64,000 nt of DNA from Geosiphon pyriformis (GCA_016748015.1 JAAOMT010000665.1:111718-175717); one strand, 5' to 3'; counted from the first letter of the stretch, positions 1 through 10,639 are shown. Notes: generated by a model from the letters alone, not told the origin. Numbers and translations: made by a program.

Positions 1-1323
1 AAAGTTGTGGAAAGTCTGAAATGGGGTTTGGTGGTTGGTCTTCTATTTCTGTGGTTAAATATCCGATGGTGGTTCCTTCTGGTATGCTGATGATATTTCC
101 AGTATTGTTGTAGATGGGAATTTTTATGCTGCTATAGCTTTTGGCTGGTATGTGGAGATTGATCAACCCAATCTTTCTTGATTCACAAAAAGTTGCTTCT
201 GCTTCAAAAATCTGTTCTTGCTCTTTTTCCTTCCTTTCTATTGTTAACATATACTGGCTATATGGTGGAATAGAAATAGCTTGACCAGTTGAGATAATTT
301 CTCCTTGGCCAACAATTTCTTCCTCCACTATATTAACTGGTATGTCTGTTCTACCCATTAATCCGAATCCTTGTATTTCTCTCACTGTTATTCCTAATTT
401 CTTTCTCTTTCCCACTAACACTAACTGAGCTACTCTAATCAGAGGCAGGAATATTGCCTGTGCTATCTTTTCATTGGGCTCTATTATATAGGCCTTTTCT
501 GAGTCATTTTGTAGCATGGCGATGATATTTCTTACATATTCCGCATCAATTATTCCTCCTCTTATATTGATTCCTCTTTTTGCTAAGCTACTCTTAGATG
601 CTAATTGAATCATTGTTGTTGCCGGAATCTCTAGTGCTATTTTCAGATCAATGTAGATGCATGAATGCAGTTCTAATTTGATGGCAACTTTTCCTGGATA
701 TCTCAGATCAAACCCTGCATCTGTATCATGCACACGTTTTGGCATAATACCTTCCCTATTGTTACTATACCATTTTAACTCTTGTTCCTTGAAGAGATCT
801 GGTAGTGCAATGTATTGTTCATAGTTTAAATCGAGTTTTGAATCTGAGTCTGAATTGTTTTCGTTATCATTGCCATTTTGAATGGAGCTAGAACCATTGT
901 TTTCGTTGTCATCATCAGAGTCTGGATCGCGATTGATCAGCGATTCTGATTCTAATGCACAGCTGCTGATTGGTTCTTCTTTTTCAGGGATCAAGTAGAT
1001 CATGTATGGTGGTGGATTGTAAATGAGGTCACAATTGTCACAATATTCGAAGTCACTGGGAATTAAACAATGATGACACAGTTTTGTATTTAACTGTGCT
1101 AGCTGTTGTTTTTGCTCTTCTCTAGTGGGTGCCAAGTTTTGGTAGTGTTCATGAAACTCTTCTGGTTCTAAAAAAGTTATAACTGGCTCTGCGTTCCCGT
1201 CAAGCTCAATGAGTTCTGGTGGGTTGTTTTTAATTGTCCAGATTTCTTCTGGTGATGCGCCTTCAATTTTGGTGGTTGCCATTCTCCAAATTTTGTCATC
1301 ATCATGTGGACAACTGTCTAATT
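1..1323 (-). CDS. Cys-rich plus dUTPase domain of the gypsy polyprotein (partial)
   Basis: This minus-strand frame is open from the stop at about 1,323 to the window edge, about 440 codons. It begins with an acidic, Cys-containing segment (CHHC and CDNC pairs, about 1,020-1,080). From about 745 the five trimeric-dUTPase motifs follow in order: DAGFDL (motif 1), a KSSLAKRG-type motif 2, GIIDAEY (motif 3, with the nucleobase-site Asp and Tyr), EKIAQ (motif 4) and a Gly-rich QGFGLMGR (motif 5, P-loop-like). dUTPase hydrolyses dUTP to dUMP and pyrophosphate, limiting uracil incorporation during DNA synthesis. In this position it would act during reverse transcription (inference). The domain has no stop codons in the window, although the polyprotein upstream has several. 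The C-terminal part continues into a spacer leading towards the expected RT. Confidence 0.88.
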
Positions 1324-2068
1324 GTCACACTGCTCTTTGCCAAGCGGCTTCGATTGGTGTCCCCTTTTTAATTCAGTTACTGATCAGAATCATGTATTGA
1401 CACTCTACGTCGCACATTTCTCTATGTCCGGAAATGTCATGCCACATTCCTTCATCCAAGAGAGTCTCTCCACAAGCTAAGCATGGCTGATTGTCCCATT
1501 TTCCTACTCGTTTTGGTCTTTCAAAGTGTTCAAGGACACATGGGCGGTAATAGAACCTAGTTGCCATTGAATATTCTTCATCGTCCCCACAGCATGTGCC
1601 TATTGACGACAATTTCTTGCCACAATCAACGCATATAAGCTTAGGTTGACAATAGGTAGATCATTGTGGTATAGTGTATGTATTATAAACGGTGGTAATT
1701 TGGGTGGTCTCTTCTTCTTTCCCTTTTCCTTTATTTTTTTTGTTCTCTTCTCATTTCCAGCTTGACATCGGTTCACTCTCGTCATTGTCAGTTCATGTCA
1801 GGTCATCAGTTTTCCAGGTAAATTCTTCCTTCTGTTTCCCTTTTCCCTTGTTGCTGTCGTCCCAGGAGAGTATTGGCAGTAGTTCGTTGTGCTCTTCGTC
1901 TGCCCACAACACTTGGTAGGCTTCCCAAGTAGGTTTTTCTTTCTCCTCTTCCAGTTTGATCAATAGTTTTTCTCTTGGAGGAGTTTTAAAGGGGCCACAC
2001 ATGGCTGGGACATGTATGTGTTGGCTCTGATACATTAGCTGGAGTTTCTGGATGTTCCAGTTTAACAT
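1324..2068 (-). pseudogene. Gypsy polyprotein linker with Cys-rich zinc-binding-like region, interrupted by stops
   Basis: This is the same minus-strand frame as protease and dUTPase. Residues such as GNDWL and a WNIQ segment follow the protease, as in other gypsy pro-to-RT linkers. A Lys/Glu-rich stretch and a Cys-rich block come next, with CVDCGKK, CCGDDEEY and PCLACGE, which would suit a small zinc-binding domain. In-frame stops interrupt it at about 1,793, 1,750, 1,650 and 1,373. Several fall where the sequence context suggests Trp or Gln. I cannot assign a function to the Cys-rich block. Confidence 0.7.
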
Positions 2069-2107
2069 TGTATTGACTTTGGATAGCCAGTCATTACCAA
2101 TAAGAGC

Positions 2108-2692
2108 TTAGTATTGAGTGGCTTTTATCACTAGAACTTTAATGAGAGTCATGATGCCATTGACTTCAAAAGGAAAGTTGTCAATTTTGCTGATTGGAGT
2201 TTTGGTCACTTCATCGGCTGTGATGATTCTGGCGCTGGCAGCTTGATCAACTTGGCAACCTAATTGATCCATGAGTTGTCTCGTGATTATGCTGTCTGCA
2301 GAACCACTGTCCAGGATTAATTTGATGGATTGTCCTTCTACTTTGGTGTCAGTATACATCACAGTGATTGGTTTGGCTTCAAGAGTGGCTCCACTAAATA
2401 ATGGCATTGCAGCTGTTTCCTCAAATTCGAATGGGAAGATAGCGCTCAATGACTCGTCTTCAGTGATGGTAGTGGGTGGGATATTACTGGTGAGTGGTTG
2501 TTTTTGGATAAATGCCGGGTTATTGGTTGAAGCATCTTCTGGGGTGACCAAGAGACTTAAATAGTTCTGGGAATTCGGGTTTTGGGGTTGACCAGTACCT
2601 GAATTCTGCTGGCATAATTCAGATGGTTGCTGTGAAGAACTGGGGATCAGTTGATAGACTACCATTGCTGATCTCCAGCTCTGTTGAGTCAT
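2108..2692 (-). pseudogene. Retrotransposon aspartic protease (retropepsin-like)
   Basis: An open stretch of about 195 codons. LILDSGSADSII contains the DSG catalytic triad seen in Ty3/gypsy proteases in place of cellular DTG. Downstream are a hydrophobic flap-like region and the DNFPFEVNG segment typical of this fold. The enzyme would process the Gag-Pol polyprotein. A TAA at 2,108 separates it from the linker, where the sequence simply continues in frame (ALIGNDWL). The stop is therefore a mutation and not a domain end. The upstream part is Gln/Ser/Asn-rich linker after the zinc knuckle. Confidence 0.82.
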
Positions 2693-2949
2693 TCTCGGTC
2701 TTTGAGTTCCATTGGATGGTAAGCTTTGGGGCGGTGTTTGGATCTATTGGAGTTGATAGATTATTTGTGGCTGTGGTTGATATATTACTTGTGGCTGCGG
2801 CTGATAAATTAGAGGTTGATATACTGGAGACTGATAGATTGATGACTGTGTTACTGGTAGGTAAGCAGGTGGATTTTGATTTGGGTACTGATTCAGAGTT
2901 TGAAACCAGCAATCAGGGTTTCAATATTGATTTTCCAATCATTGATTAT

Positions 2950-4726
2950 TTAAACACTGGTAACAGTCAATTTGGATATGTCCTTGTTTACCACAATAGT
3001 GGCAAATATGCGTTTCCTGTTGCCACTGTTGATTGGTTGATGGAGATGGACATGGTTGATTTTGGGCATGATTAAAGTTTCCTTGATTATTGTGTCATTG
3101 TGGAGGCTGATAAATGGCATGATTGTCAGCTAAGTATCCTTCTAATCTCTTATTGATTAATTCACTGAACTTCTCCAATTTGGAATCCAATTCAGATGAT
3201 CCATTCATTACTAGATTAACAGCTTGGGTGTGGTTAGTCTCTGACTCAGCGGATTCAAAATCTCTGGCATGTGTGACTGCATCTTGAAGAGTGCCTGGAT
3301 GCAACGAACATACATGTTGCAAGATGCTGCTGTACAGGCCACAGATAAACTGATTGAGTATCTGTGGTGCTGTGAAATAATTGGTGTCAATTGCTTGAAT
3401 TTGGCATAGGTTTCGATGGAAGCGTCCCAGGTAAATAATGACTGCTTCAGTTTCTCCTTGTTTCATGGTGGTGAATGCATTGACTAGGCAATTGATGCTG
3501 TTATTGTTGCTGAAGTATCTTAGGAATTCCGCTTTGAAGGCATTAAAATTTTGTGGTTTATTAATCAAGCTCTGGTACCATGAATCAGCAGTATCTTTGA
3601 GAAAGTAGGGAATGGCTTGCATTGCTCGAGTGTTATTTCATCTGTTGGCTGCAATGGTCTTTTCTACATCATTCAGCCATATTTGAGTGTCATTCTTTTT
3701 GCCTGTAAAGTTGTCAAGTTTTGCGATTGGTGCATAGACCATTGGATCTAAGTTAGGTGGTTGTGGTGGCTGTTGAAGCAATTGTTGTTGTCTTGGCTAT
3801 TAGGGTGGTAGCTGAAGTGGCTGCTGTATGGGTTCGGCTATGAGATTAATCAGCAGTTAATTGATGACGATTACTGAAGGTAAGTTTTACTGATTAATTA
3901 ATTCAGGTTTTTGATTTCTTTGATTTGGCGGCATTCGAATATTTGGAGTTTTGATTTCCAGATTTTCTAACTGTTGCTGAGTTTGAAGGTTCGGGGTTTC
4001 AACTTCCGGGTTTTCAGTGATCAGGTGCTGGTAAGTGAATTCTTAATCCTCTGATTCTTCTTCCTTTTTTTCTGATTCCGCTGCTTCCCACGGATCAGAG
4101 ATTCCAAAATCTGGTGGAGGCGGTGGTGATCGAAGTTCTGATGAGGTTGATGATCGCGAATTAAATCCCTCAAAGTATTCACCATATGGTCCTAACAATT
4201 CTGTTTTCCTTTGTCTACTTTGGAATGGGAATTATCTAAATGCTGATGTCACAGTTGATGGAAATGTGTCAGTTGATGATATGTTAATGGCACTTCCAGG
4301 TGTATAGTAGTAGGATGGGTTGCTTGGGGATTCAACTCTGTTTTTCTTCCAAGCAGGTGGCTGTATTTTTCTGGGTGTTACTGCTGGTGTTTGTAATTTT
4401 TCCTTGCCTTTACTAGCATATGTAATTGGATATCTTTGTTGAGTGTAATGTTCAATTTTTTTGTTAATCTCAGTGATGATAGATGCAAAATTATGGTTTG
4501 TTAGTAGATTGGTGTTTTGAATTAATTCCTTATAGAAAGTTTCTCTTGCTGATTCAGTATTCACTGGTGTTCCTAATAAAGAGAAAATTTTTTCATTGAC
4601 GTAGAAATTGAAGGCTGATTCGACAGATATATGATTGTGGTTTAATTCCAAGTATTGACAATAGTGTTGAAATAAGGATTTTGCGAATCCTAAATGGTTT
4701 GCTCCTATAATTTCTGATTCTGCCAC
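2950..4726 (-). pseudogene. Gag (capsid and CCHC zinc knuckle) with several in-frame stops
   Basis: Gag starts at the ATG at 4,726 (MAESEIIGAN), just downstream of the LTR and primer-site region. The N-terminal part runs to a stop at 4,232. A Pro/Gln-rich segment with further stops follows. The capsid-like Retrotrans_gag region at 3,095-3,622 contains DTADSWYQSL, FLRYFSN, LGRFHRNL and ILNQFICGL. At about 2,966-3,010 lies CHYCGKQGHIQIDC, a perfect CX2CX4HX4C knuckle for RNA packaging. All parts share one frame. Stops such as the one just before the capsid ATG lie where Trp or Gln is expected. It cannot make full-length Gag. Confidence 0.82.
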
Positions 4727-4769
4727 TTTTGGTTTGGTGTTATCAGTGCTGGTTCTCTGTAGGATTATA

Positions 4770-4786
4770 CCTCACAAGAAGCACCA
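4770..4786 (-). other. Candidate primer binding site (PBS)
   Basis: Two bases inside the 5' LTR the minus strand reads TGGTGCTTCTTGTGAGG. Its complement ends in CCA like a mature tRNA. The complement also has an acceptor-type AAGAAGC strand that could pair with a GCTTCTT 5' end, as in some fungal elongator tRNA-Met genes (from memory, uncertain). A decayed copy of this site sits next to the LTR at 11,427. Confidence 0.65.
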
Positions 4787-4788
4787 AA

Positions 4789-5679
4789 TGTTACAGGTAA
4801 TTATTTGTGTTGTGGAATTGAATAACAAACCCATAACTTGGTGCTCAAAAGCTACTTTCATGAATGATGTGCAGAAAGTATGGTATCTGAAGGTTTTGGT
4901 TGATCTGAAGGTTTTGTTGTGGAGTTCTTTGTATAATGGACAGAGATTCAATAAAGTTGATAGTAGTTGTATCCTCAAGTGGTTTTCCCAATTTCTTTCT
5001 CAGTGTGGTGGCCGGATTTAGTCTGGCAGTCATGTCTTTTTAGTAAGCTATCCGATAATATATATAAAATCCTACCCTTATTTCTGGGTCTTTTACCAGG
5101 CTATTCTTGATGTCAATAACTCAGTACTTAATTTTTTAATCAATTAGTATACAACAACAAAATCAAAGAAAGCAAGGAAATAAAATAGAGAAAATAAAAA
5201 TAAAGAAAATAAAGAAATAAGCCAAGGCAATTTGGTCCGTTAGTATCTCATCAATAGCTGTGATCAAGAGCTATTGTTCCAGCATGGTTAAGTAGCAATT
5301 ACTATCAACATAAAGTGTTGATAGTGAATAGTGGTTTGAAATATGGAATAATTATTTATTTGATGATTGGTTTCTTGGCTAAGGATTCTGTGGTATTGAT
5401 TCTGTCTTTTCTGTTTCTAATACTACTGCTATATATACATAATTTGGATTTCTCAATTCCTCGATTCTTCATGACAAGAATTCTGGAATTCCTGAAATTT
5501 TGCAATTCTTTTGAGAGGAATCCTGGAATTCTGAAATCCTGCAATTCCTCATTGAGAATCCTGAAATTCCTGGAATCCTGCAATTCCTGAGAAGAATCTT
5601 GGAATTCCACATTTACTATGCTTACTTTTGATTGGCTAATAATTATGCTAATATATTTCCTATATTTCTATGAGTAACA
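4789..5679 (-). repeat. 5' LTR of the gypsy element (copy LTR1, 891 bp)
   Basis: The LTR is bounded by the inverted hexamers TGTTAC (4,789-4,794) and GTAACA (5,674-5,679). In minus orientation the U3 end is at 5,679. A TATATATA-type box lies near 5,430-5,440 and the U5 end abuts the PBS. U3 carries an imperfect repeat of GGAATTC/CCTGAAATT-type words at 5,480-5,605. Four more copies occur in this window. Short ORFs here (5,315-5,610) only read the repeat and are not genes. Confidence 0.85.
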
Positions 5680-7610
5680 CTATCCAAGACAGCCACCAAA
5701 TTTATCATGAAGAAATTATTAGTTAAAAAAATGTTGAAATAATATTAACAGGAAAAACAAAAAACTTCTTTTAACAGAAATGTGTTCATTTAAAGATTTT
5801 TTGGAAGTAAGAAAGAAAAGAAGTTTTTTTATTATGAATATACTTAAAAATATTATAAATACTTTCCAATTTTTATTTTAGTTATTACAAGAATCTAATT
5901 TTTAATTAGAAATTACTTTTAATAATTTTGAAATTTTATATAGAAAAAAAAATTCAGTCATATAAAAAAACAAGCCAAACACAAATTATTTTAATTTTTA
6001 CTACAAAAAAATGTTAACATATTAATTGATAAAATTATAAAAAATTTTAGCTTTTAAAAAATACAATGCCCAAAAAAAAAACTTAATTGCTTTTTTTTAC
6101 TATATATATTTTATAATAATTACATAATTAGACTTTCAAACAATTTACACCAAAAAAAACAGCAGAAAATTTAACAAAACAAAACTTTAAAAGTTCAAAA
6201 ACCTGATTAAAAAAAGCAATATTAAGCACTATTTTAAAACAATATATTAATTTTACATATTTTTTTAATACTATTTAAAAGTATTGTTAACAAACAAAAT
6301 AAACATATTTATTTTTAATAAAATTAAAAAGCTTACTAATAATAAATTTTAAAACTTATAAAAAAAAAAAATTTAAACAAGTATGCAAACTTTTGTGTTA
6401 GATATTAACATTAAAGAAACATATATTAATTTTAACAAAGCTTAATTTTAAAAAAAAATAATATTACTTGATAAAAATTAACAAAAATTAAAAATATAAT
6501 ATTATAATATATTAATTAATTATTAAATAACAATATAAATAGTATAAAACAATAAATAAAAATAAAAAACATGATATGTATACAATAGTATATAAATATG
6601 TATAAATGTGCCCAATTTAATATAATTATAAACAAGTAAGCCAAGAAATATTCACAGTTAAATAAAAAGCCCAATAGTTTAACAATTATTTATTAATTAG
6701 TTAAAATAAATACAATCATATATAACTTGAAATATGTATATATACTATAATTTTTTAACTAAAAAATAAAACAAACAGACAAGAAGTCAATTAAACAAAA
6801 TAAAAAAAATAAAAAAAATAAAAAAAAGAAATTAAATTATAATTTTAAAAAAAAACAAAATTAAATACATAAATTATCTAAAATCTATTTCTAATAATAT
6901 CTTGGCTAAAATTAACAGTTGACTTAAAAATTTGAAATAATTTCTTCATGTTTTGGAAAAATAATCTCTAATCAAGATTATTTTTGAATATTAACTTTGT
7001 TAAAATTTTACTTTTTTTTATTTAATATTCTTTAAATTTATTAAAAATAAAATATTACTTTACTATAAACAAAAAAATATAAACATTTAGTATTAGTACA
7101 AGATAAAAAAGTATCTTTATGGAAGTTTTAAAAAAAGACACAATCAAAAGTATAGGAATACAACAGGAATTTTTTTTAAAAGACAAGTATAATAAAGATT
7201 ATTAACAATAATTTTGATAAAAACATTACATAACATATTAAATTAAATAAAAAAACACTTATTAAAGAAAATTATCTAATACTTATTAGAAATTAGAAAA
7301 AACTTACTAAGCTAATCTTTAGATTTTTAAATAGCTAAATAACAGTAATTTATTAAATAAAAATATAGTATTAATCAAACAACATTTATTAAAACTAATA
7401 TACTTATTAATATATAATCATAATATAATTATAATATTATTTAATTTAAAACACTTAAGAAAAGTTAATCTGATTTTATTACTAAGTTTTGTTTTTATTA
7501 CAATAACAAAAAAATAACTTATAATAACAATTCTAAAAAAAGAAGTAATAGAGTTAATTAAAAAAAAAATTAGAAGATTTTAATAGAATTTATATTAAAA
7601 AAAAAGATAA
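5680..7610. other. AT-rich stretch without recognisable genes
   Basis: About 1.9 kb, very AT-rich, with stops in every frame and homopolymer A/T runs. It ends in an A-rich tract directly before LTR2. If LTR2 is a 3' LTR, that tract could be a decayed polypurine tract and the stretch could hold remnants of pol. I could not align any pol motif, so this is only a possibility. Confidence 0.5.
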
Positions 7611-8439
7611 TATTACTTATATAATAATAAAAAACAATAAAATAGATAAATAATCAATTAAAAATAAATATAATAAAAGAAGAATTCCAGAATTTTTTTC
7701 AATTGAAATTTTAGAATTTTAAAATTCTAGTAATATTGTTAATAAAAATCACAAAATTCCAGAATTTTAGAAATTTTTATAAAAAAAATTCAAGGATTTA
7801 AAAAATTTTATATTATAAAAATTATATATATATAATAAAAAAAACAAAAACAAATGAAAATTCGAAACAAAAATTTAAGATTTATTTTTTTTTTCTTTCT
7901 ATTTACTTCAAAAATTAGTTTATTATTATTTAAAATAAAATTGTTTATTTATTAATAAAATTATTAATTACCATTTAATTTATGTTATTATTATCATTTA
8001 ATTAAATTATTTATTATTTTTGTCATATTAGCAATTTATGCTAATAATAATTAATACTTAATTATATTAAAACAATAGATTTTAATTACAATTATTAACA
8101 GAATACCAATTTTTTATTCTTTTTATTTTGTTTTGTGTATTAACTAATTAATTAAAAAAAAGTTAAGATTATAATATCAAAGATTATTTGGTAAAAAATG
8201 TCAAAATAAAGTGTAGATTAAATAATAAATATTATTTACTAAAAGAATAAATTTACCAAAATAAACTAGTTATTATACTAAAAAATCAAATATTAAGTAT
8301 TGCTAATTATTTGTTATTAAATTTCTGTTTATTATACAAAAAACTCAATTAAAATCTTCAGAAGTCATTATTAATATCTATTTAATATCAAGTTATAAGT
8401 TTATTATTTATTTTAATATCTTAATAATTACTTGTAACA
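7611..8439 (+). repeat. Strongly decayed gypsy LTR (copy LTR2, plus orientation)
   Basis: The reverse complement of LTR1 can be followed through this stretch. It runs from TATTACTTAT at 7,611 through the GAATTCCAGAATT repeat zone (7,682), a TATATATATA box (about 7,825) and ATTATACAAAAAACTC (about 8,330). It ends with AAGTTATAAGTTTATTATT and ATTACTTGTAACA at 8,439. In these anchors nearly all differences from LTR1 are C-to-T or G-to-A. No PBS follows 8,439, so it is a 3' LTR or a solo LTR. Confidence 0.72.
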
Positions 8440-9049
8440 TTATAGTTATAAAAAATAGAAAAAAAAATATTATGATTAATTTAAAAATACTGTAATTAAT
8501 AAATAATTAATAGTTATAATTAAAAATAATATATATATATTAATAATTATATTAATAATAAATAATATTAAAAAATTTGATATTGTTTTTGTGAATTTTT
8601 AATTTTATAGTTTTAAATTTGAAATTAATAATTAAAGTTTTAATATTGATTTTCTGATTATTAATTAAATAATTATAAATAACAATTAATCTTAATATAA
8701 TTTTGTTTGTAATAATAATTACAGATTTAAATCTTTTATTTTTATTACAAGTTTAATAATAATAGTTATAATTAATTTTGAAAACAATTATTATTCTAAC
8801 TGTTTTTATAATATTAAAAAAATTGATATATAATTTAATTATTAGTTAATTATTTTTTTAGTTTCTGATTAATTATATTATTAAGTTATTTTAATTTAGT
8901 ATTTAGTTTAAATAATTATTTATTATTAGATTAATAACTTAAATATTATGGATAAAAAACATATATATATTAAAATAAATAGTAAAAAAACTATTATAAT
9001 TAGTAGTATTAATAATATATTTATTAAAATAACTAAATTTATTGAATTT
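8440..9049. other. AT-rich stretch, nothing recognised
   Basis: About 600 bp of A/T-dominated sequence with stops in all frames. No coding signal, LTR or LINE match was seen. It forms the 5' flank into which LINE copy A inserted. Confidence 0.5.
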
Positions 9050-9209
9050 ATTAAATCAAGTTCCCAAATGGTTCGAACTTTCGGTTGTATTTCTTGTGGC
9101 TTTTCATTTTTCTCTATTGGCATTAGTTGGTGTTAGCCCTCTGAACATTTGTGGTTCTAATGATTTTGTGTCTATCTGTGATCATTTTTCTTAGGTTGGT
9201 GCTAATAGC

Positions 9210-10181
9210 TTGTCTGTGTACATGGATGGTTCATTGAAAAATTTGGGCATGGTTGATTGTAGGACTAGCGCTGCTGCCTTTTTTGAAAACATTAATTTGG
9301 GTTTAGGTGTTAGTGTTCATGGCTTATTGTTGTCCACTTTGATGGAGCTGCAGACTATAGTATTGGCTCTAGAGTGCATGTCTGCAGCTCATTCTGTTCA
9401 CCTGTTTTCAGATAGTCAGATGGCTTTGGATGCTTGCAGGTCGGAGTCTGACCTAATGTGTTCTGATTTTTACAATTGGTATTGGGTCGAACATCAACAT
9501 ATTAGGAATGTTATTCACAGTAAGAATTTGAAAGTTAAATGGCACAAAGTTAAGGGCCACTCTGGTATTCCAGTGAATGATTGCGCTAATAGCATTGCTA
9601 ATACTGCATCTCTCTCTGGTTGGTATCTTTTTTTTTGTGTTAGTGAACATTTTTTGTTGATGGATGGTGGTGTTGTTTCTAGTAATTCTAGACACTTTGT
9701 CTGTGATGTTTTTCATGCTGTTTGTCATGCACATTGGGAGGTCAGTTCTGGTTCTGGATTTCTAGATGGTAATTTGCATTCAGATGTCAATTGGTTTTGT
9801 TCTTTTAGAGTTTGGCACCCTGATTTGCATATGGCCACTGGTTTTACCAGCAGGCTCACTGCTGATACTCGAATTTACCTCATGAAGGCTTTGCACTGTC
9901 AGCTTTCCATGGCTGTTCGAAAACACATTTACAATAAATGTTACCCTAGTGTTCTGTGTTTATATTGTGGTGAGATAAAGGTGTCTGATCATGTGTTTTC
10001 TTGTGTGATTGATAATTCAGTTTACCCAGGTCTTGAAATTTTGCATGTCTTCTTGGAGGGTGCTTTCTGGTCTCTCTCTTTTTTTTTCAGGTGTATTCTA
10101 GCTGTTGTCAACCTGTGCTTTGGACTTCCTGGTTTCCTCAGCTCTTTACAAGAGTTTTGTTTTCAATGGATAGCTTTATAA
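9210..10181 (+). pseudogene. LINE RNase H domain and C-terminal zinc-finger region (copy A)
   Basis: A 323-codon open stretch. The RNase H type-1 catalytic residues look intact: Asp in VYMDGSLKN, Glu in LMELQTI, Asp in LFSDSQMAL, and the His/Asp pair in VKGHSGIPVNDCAN. About 100 codons later comes HPDLHMATGF, then YLMKALHCQL and LCLYCGEIKVSDHVFSC, a CX2C...H...C cluster like those after RT/RNase H in other LINEs. Upstream a TAG at about 9,193 interrupts the frame. Near 10,080 a T-run slips the reading frame and the genuine C-terminus continues in another frame (10,147-10,497). It is a fragment of a larger ORF, not a host gene. Confidence 0.8.
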
Positions 10182-10497
10182 GGCTATTTTCATCTTCCAT
10201 AATTCCAAAGTTGCTGGTGTTAAAATTACTAATTTTGTGCGCTCTATTTGTCTTGCTTTTAGGAATAATGTTTGGTTGGTCTGTGCTAAGCATTGCGCAT
10301 TTATGGAAAAGAATGGCCTGATCTTAATAGATGGCTCAATCCCTATCTTGGTTTCTGGTTTGGCTTTGGGGTTCTCAGCTGGTGTAATTAGATTGCTTGG
10401 TATTGCTAAGACTTTTGGTGTCCGTTTTGGTTTTTGCAAGTCTTGTTTGTTTTTTTCAGGTATTGGTAACCTGGTTTTTGTTAATATAAGTGCATAG
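10147..10497 (+). pseudogene. LINE conserved C-terminal block (copy A)
   Basis: After the frame slip this frame reads ALYKSFVFNG, one TAG (expected Trp), then about 100 residues. These include WLVCAKHCAFMEKNGLI, GVIRLLGI, FGVRFGFCKSCLFFSG and the stop at 10,495-10,497. The same block occurs in copies B and D, so it is a real part of the LINE protein. No known domain is recognised. Confidence 0.7.
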
Positions 10498-10639
10498 TGT
10501 TGTTCTGACTGGCTTGAGTGGCTGGTTACATGTAGAAAATGCATGATTCACACTTAGTTTAGATTATTTCCTTAATGTATAGTTTTAAGTGGTGTTTGGA
10601 CTTTACTTGTTAAATAAAATAAAATAAAAATTAAATCAA

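Larger units (their letters stand above)
1..5679 (-). mobile_element. Ty3/gypsy-like LTR retrotransposon, 5' part, cut by window edge
   Basis: The order on the minus strand is 5' LTR (4,789-5,679), a primer-binding-site-like stretch, gag with a capsid region and CCHC zinc knuckle, a retroviral-type aspartic protease, a Cys-rich region and a dUTPase domain. The dUTPase frame is still open at base 1. Reverse transcriptase, RNase H, integrase and the 3' LTR are expected beyond the left edge (inference from family order). Gag start, capsid, zinc knuckle, protease and dUTPase all lie in one minus-strand frame. That frame is broken only by stop codons, with no frameshift found. The copy is therefore a recent but dead insertion. 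Confidence 0.9.
9050..10639 (+). mobile_element. LINE copy A, 5'-truncated, with target-site duplication
   Basis: The retroposon body (about 9,060-10,629) holds only the 3' part of the LINE: end of RT linker, RNase H, zinc-finger region, C-terminal block and an A-rich tail (AAATAAAATAAAATAAAAA). It is flanked by ATTAAATCAA at 9,050-9,059 and again at 10,630-10,639, a 10-bp target-site duplication. 5' truncation, A-rich tail and duplication are the marks of target-primed reverse transcription. This is the least decayed copy in the window. Confidence 0.85.

Noticed and set aside
2623-3075. 150-codon plus-strand ORF rich in Val/Asp
   Set aside because: It is the antisense of the gag zinc-knuckle and Gln/Ser-rich linker on the minus strand, which carries recognisable motifs; no independent coding signal.
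5315-5610. Two overlapping ORFs with repeated Ile/Leu/Asn/Ser words
   Set aside because: They only translate the GGAATTC/CTGAAATT repeat zone of the LTR; the same zone in other LTR copies is not open.
8926-9136. Short ORFs on both strands at the start of LINE A
   Set aside because: They span the junction of AT-rich flank, target duplication and LINE sequence, so cannot be real genes.
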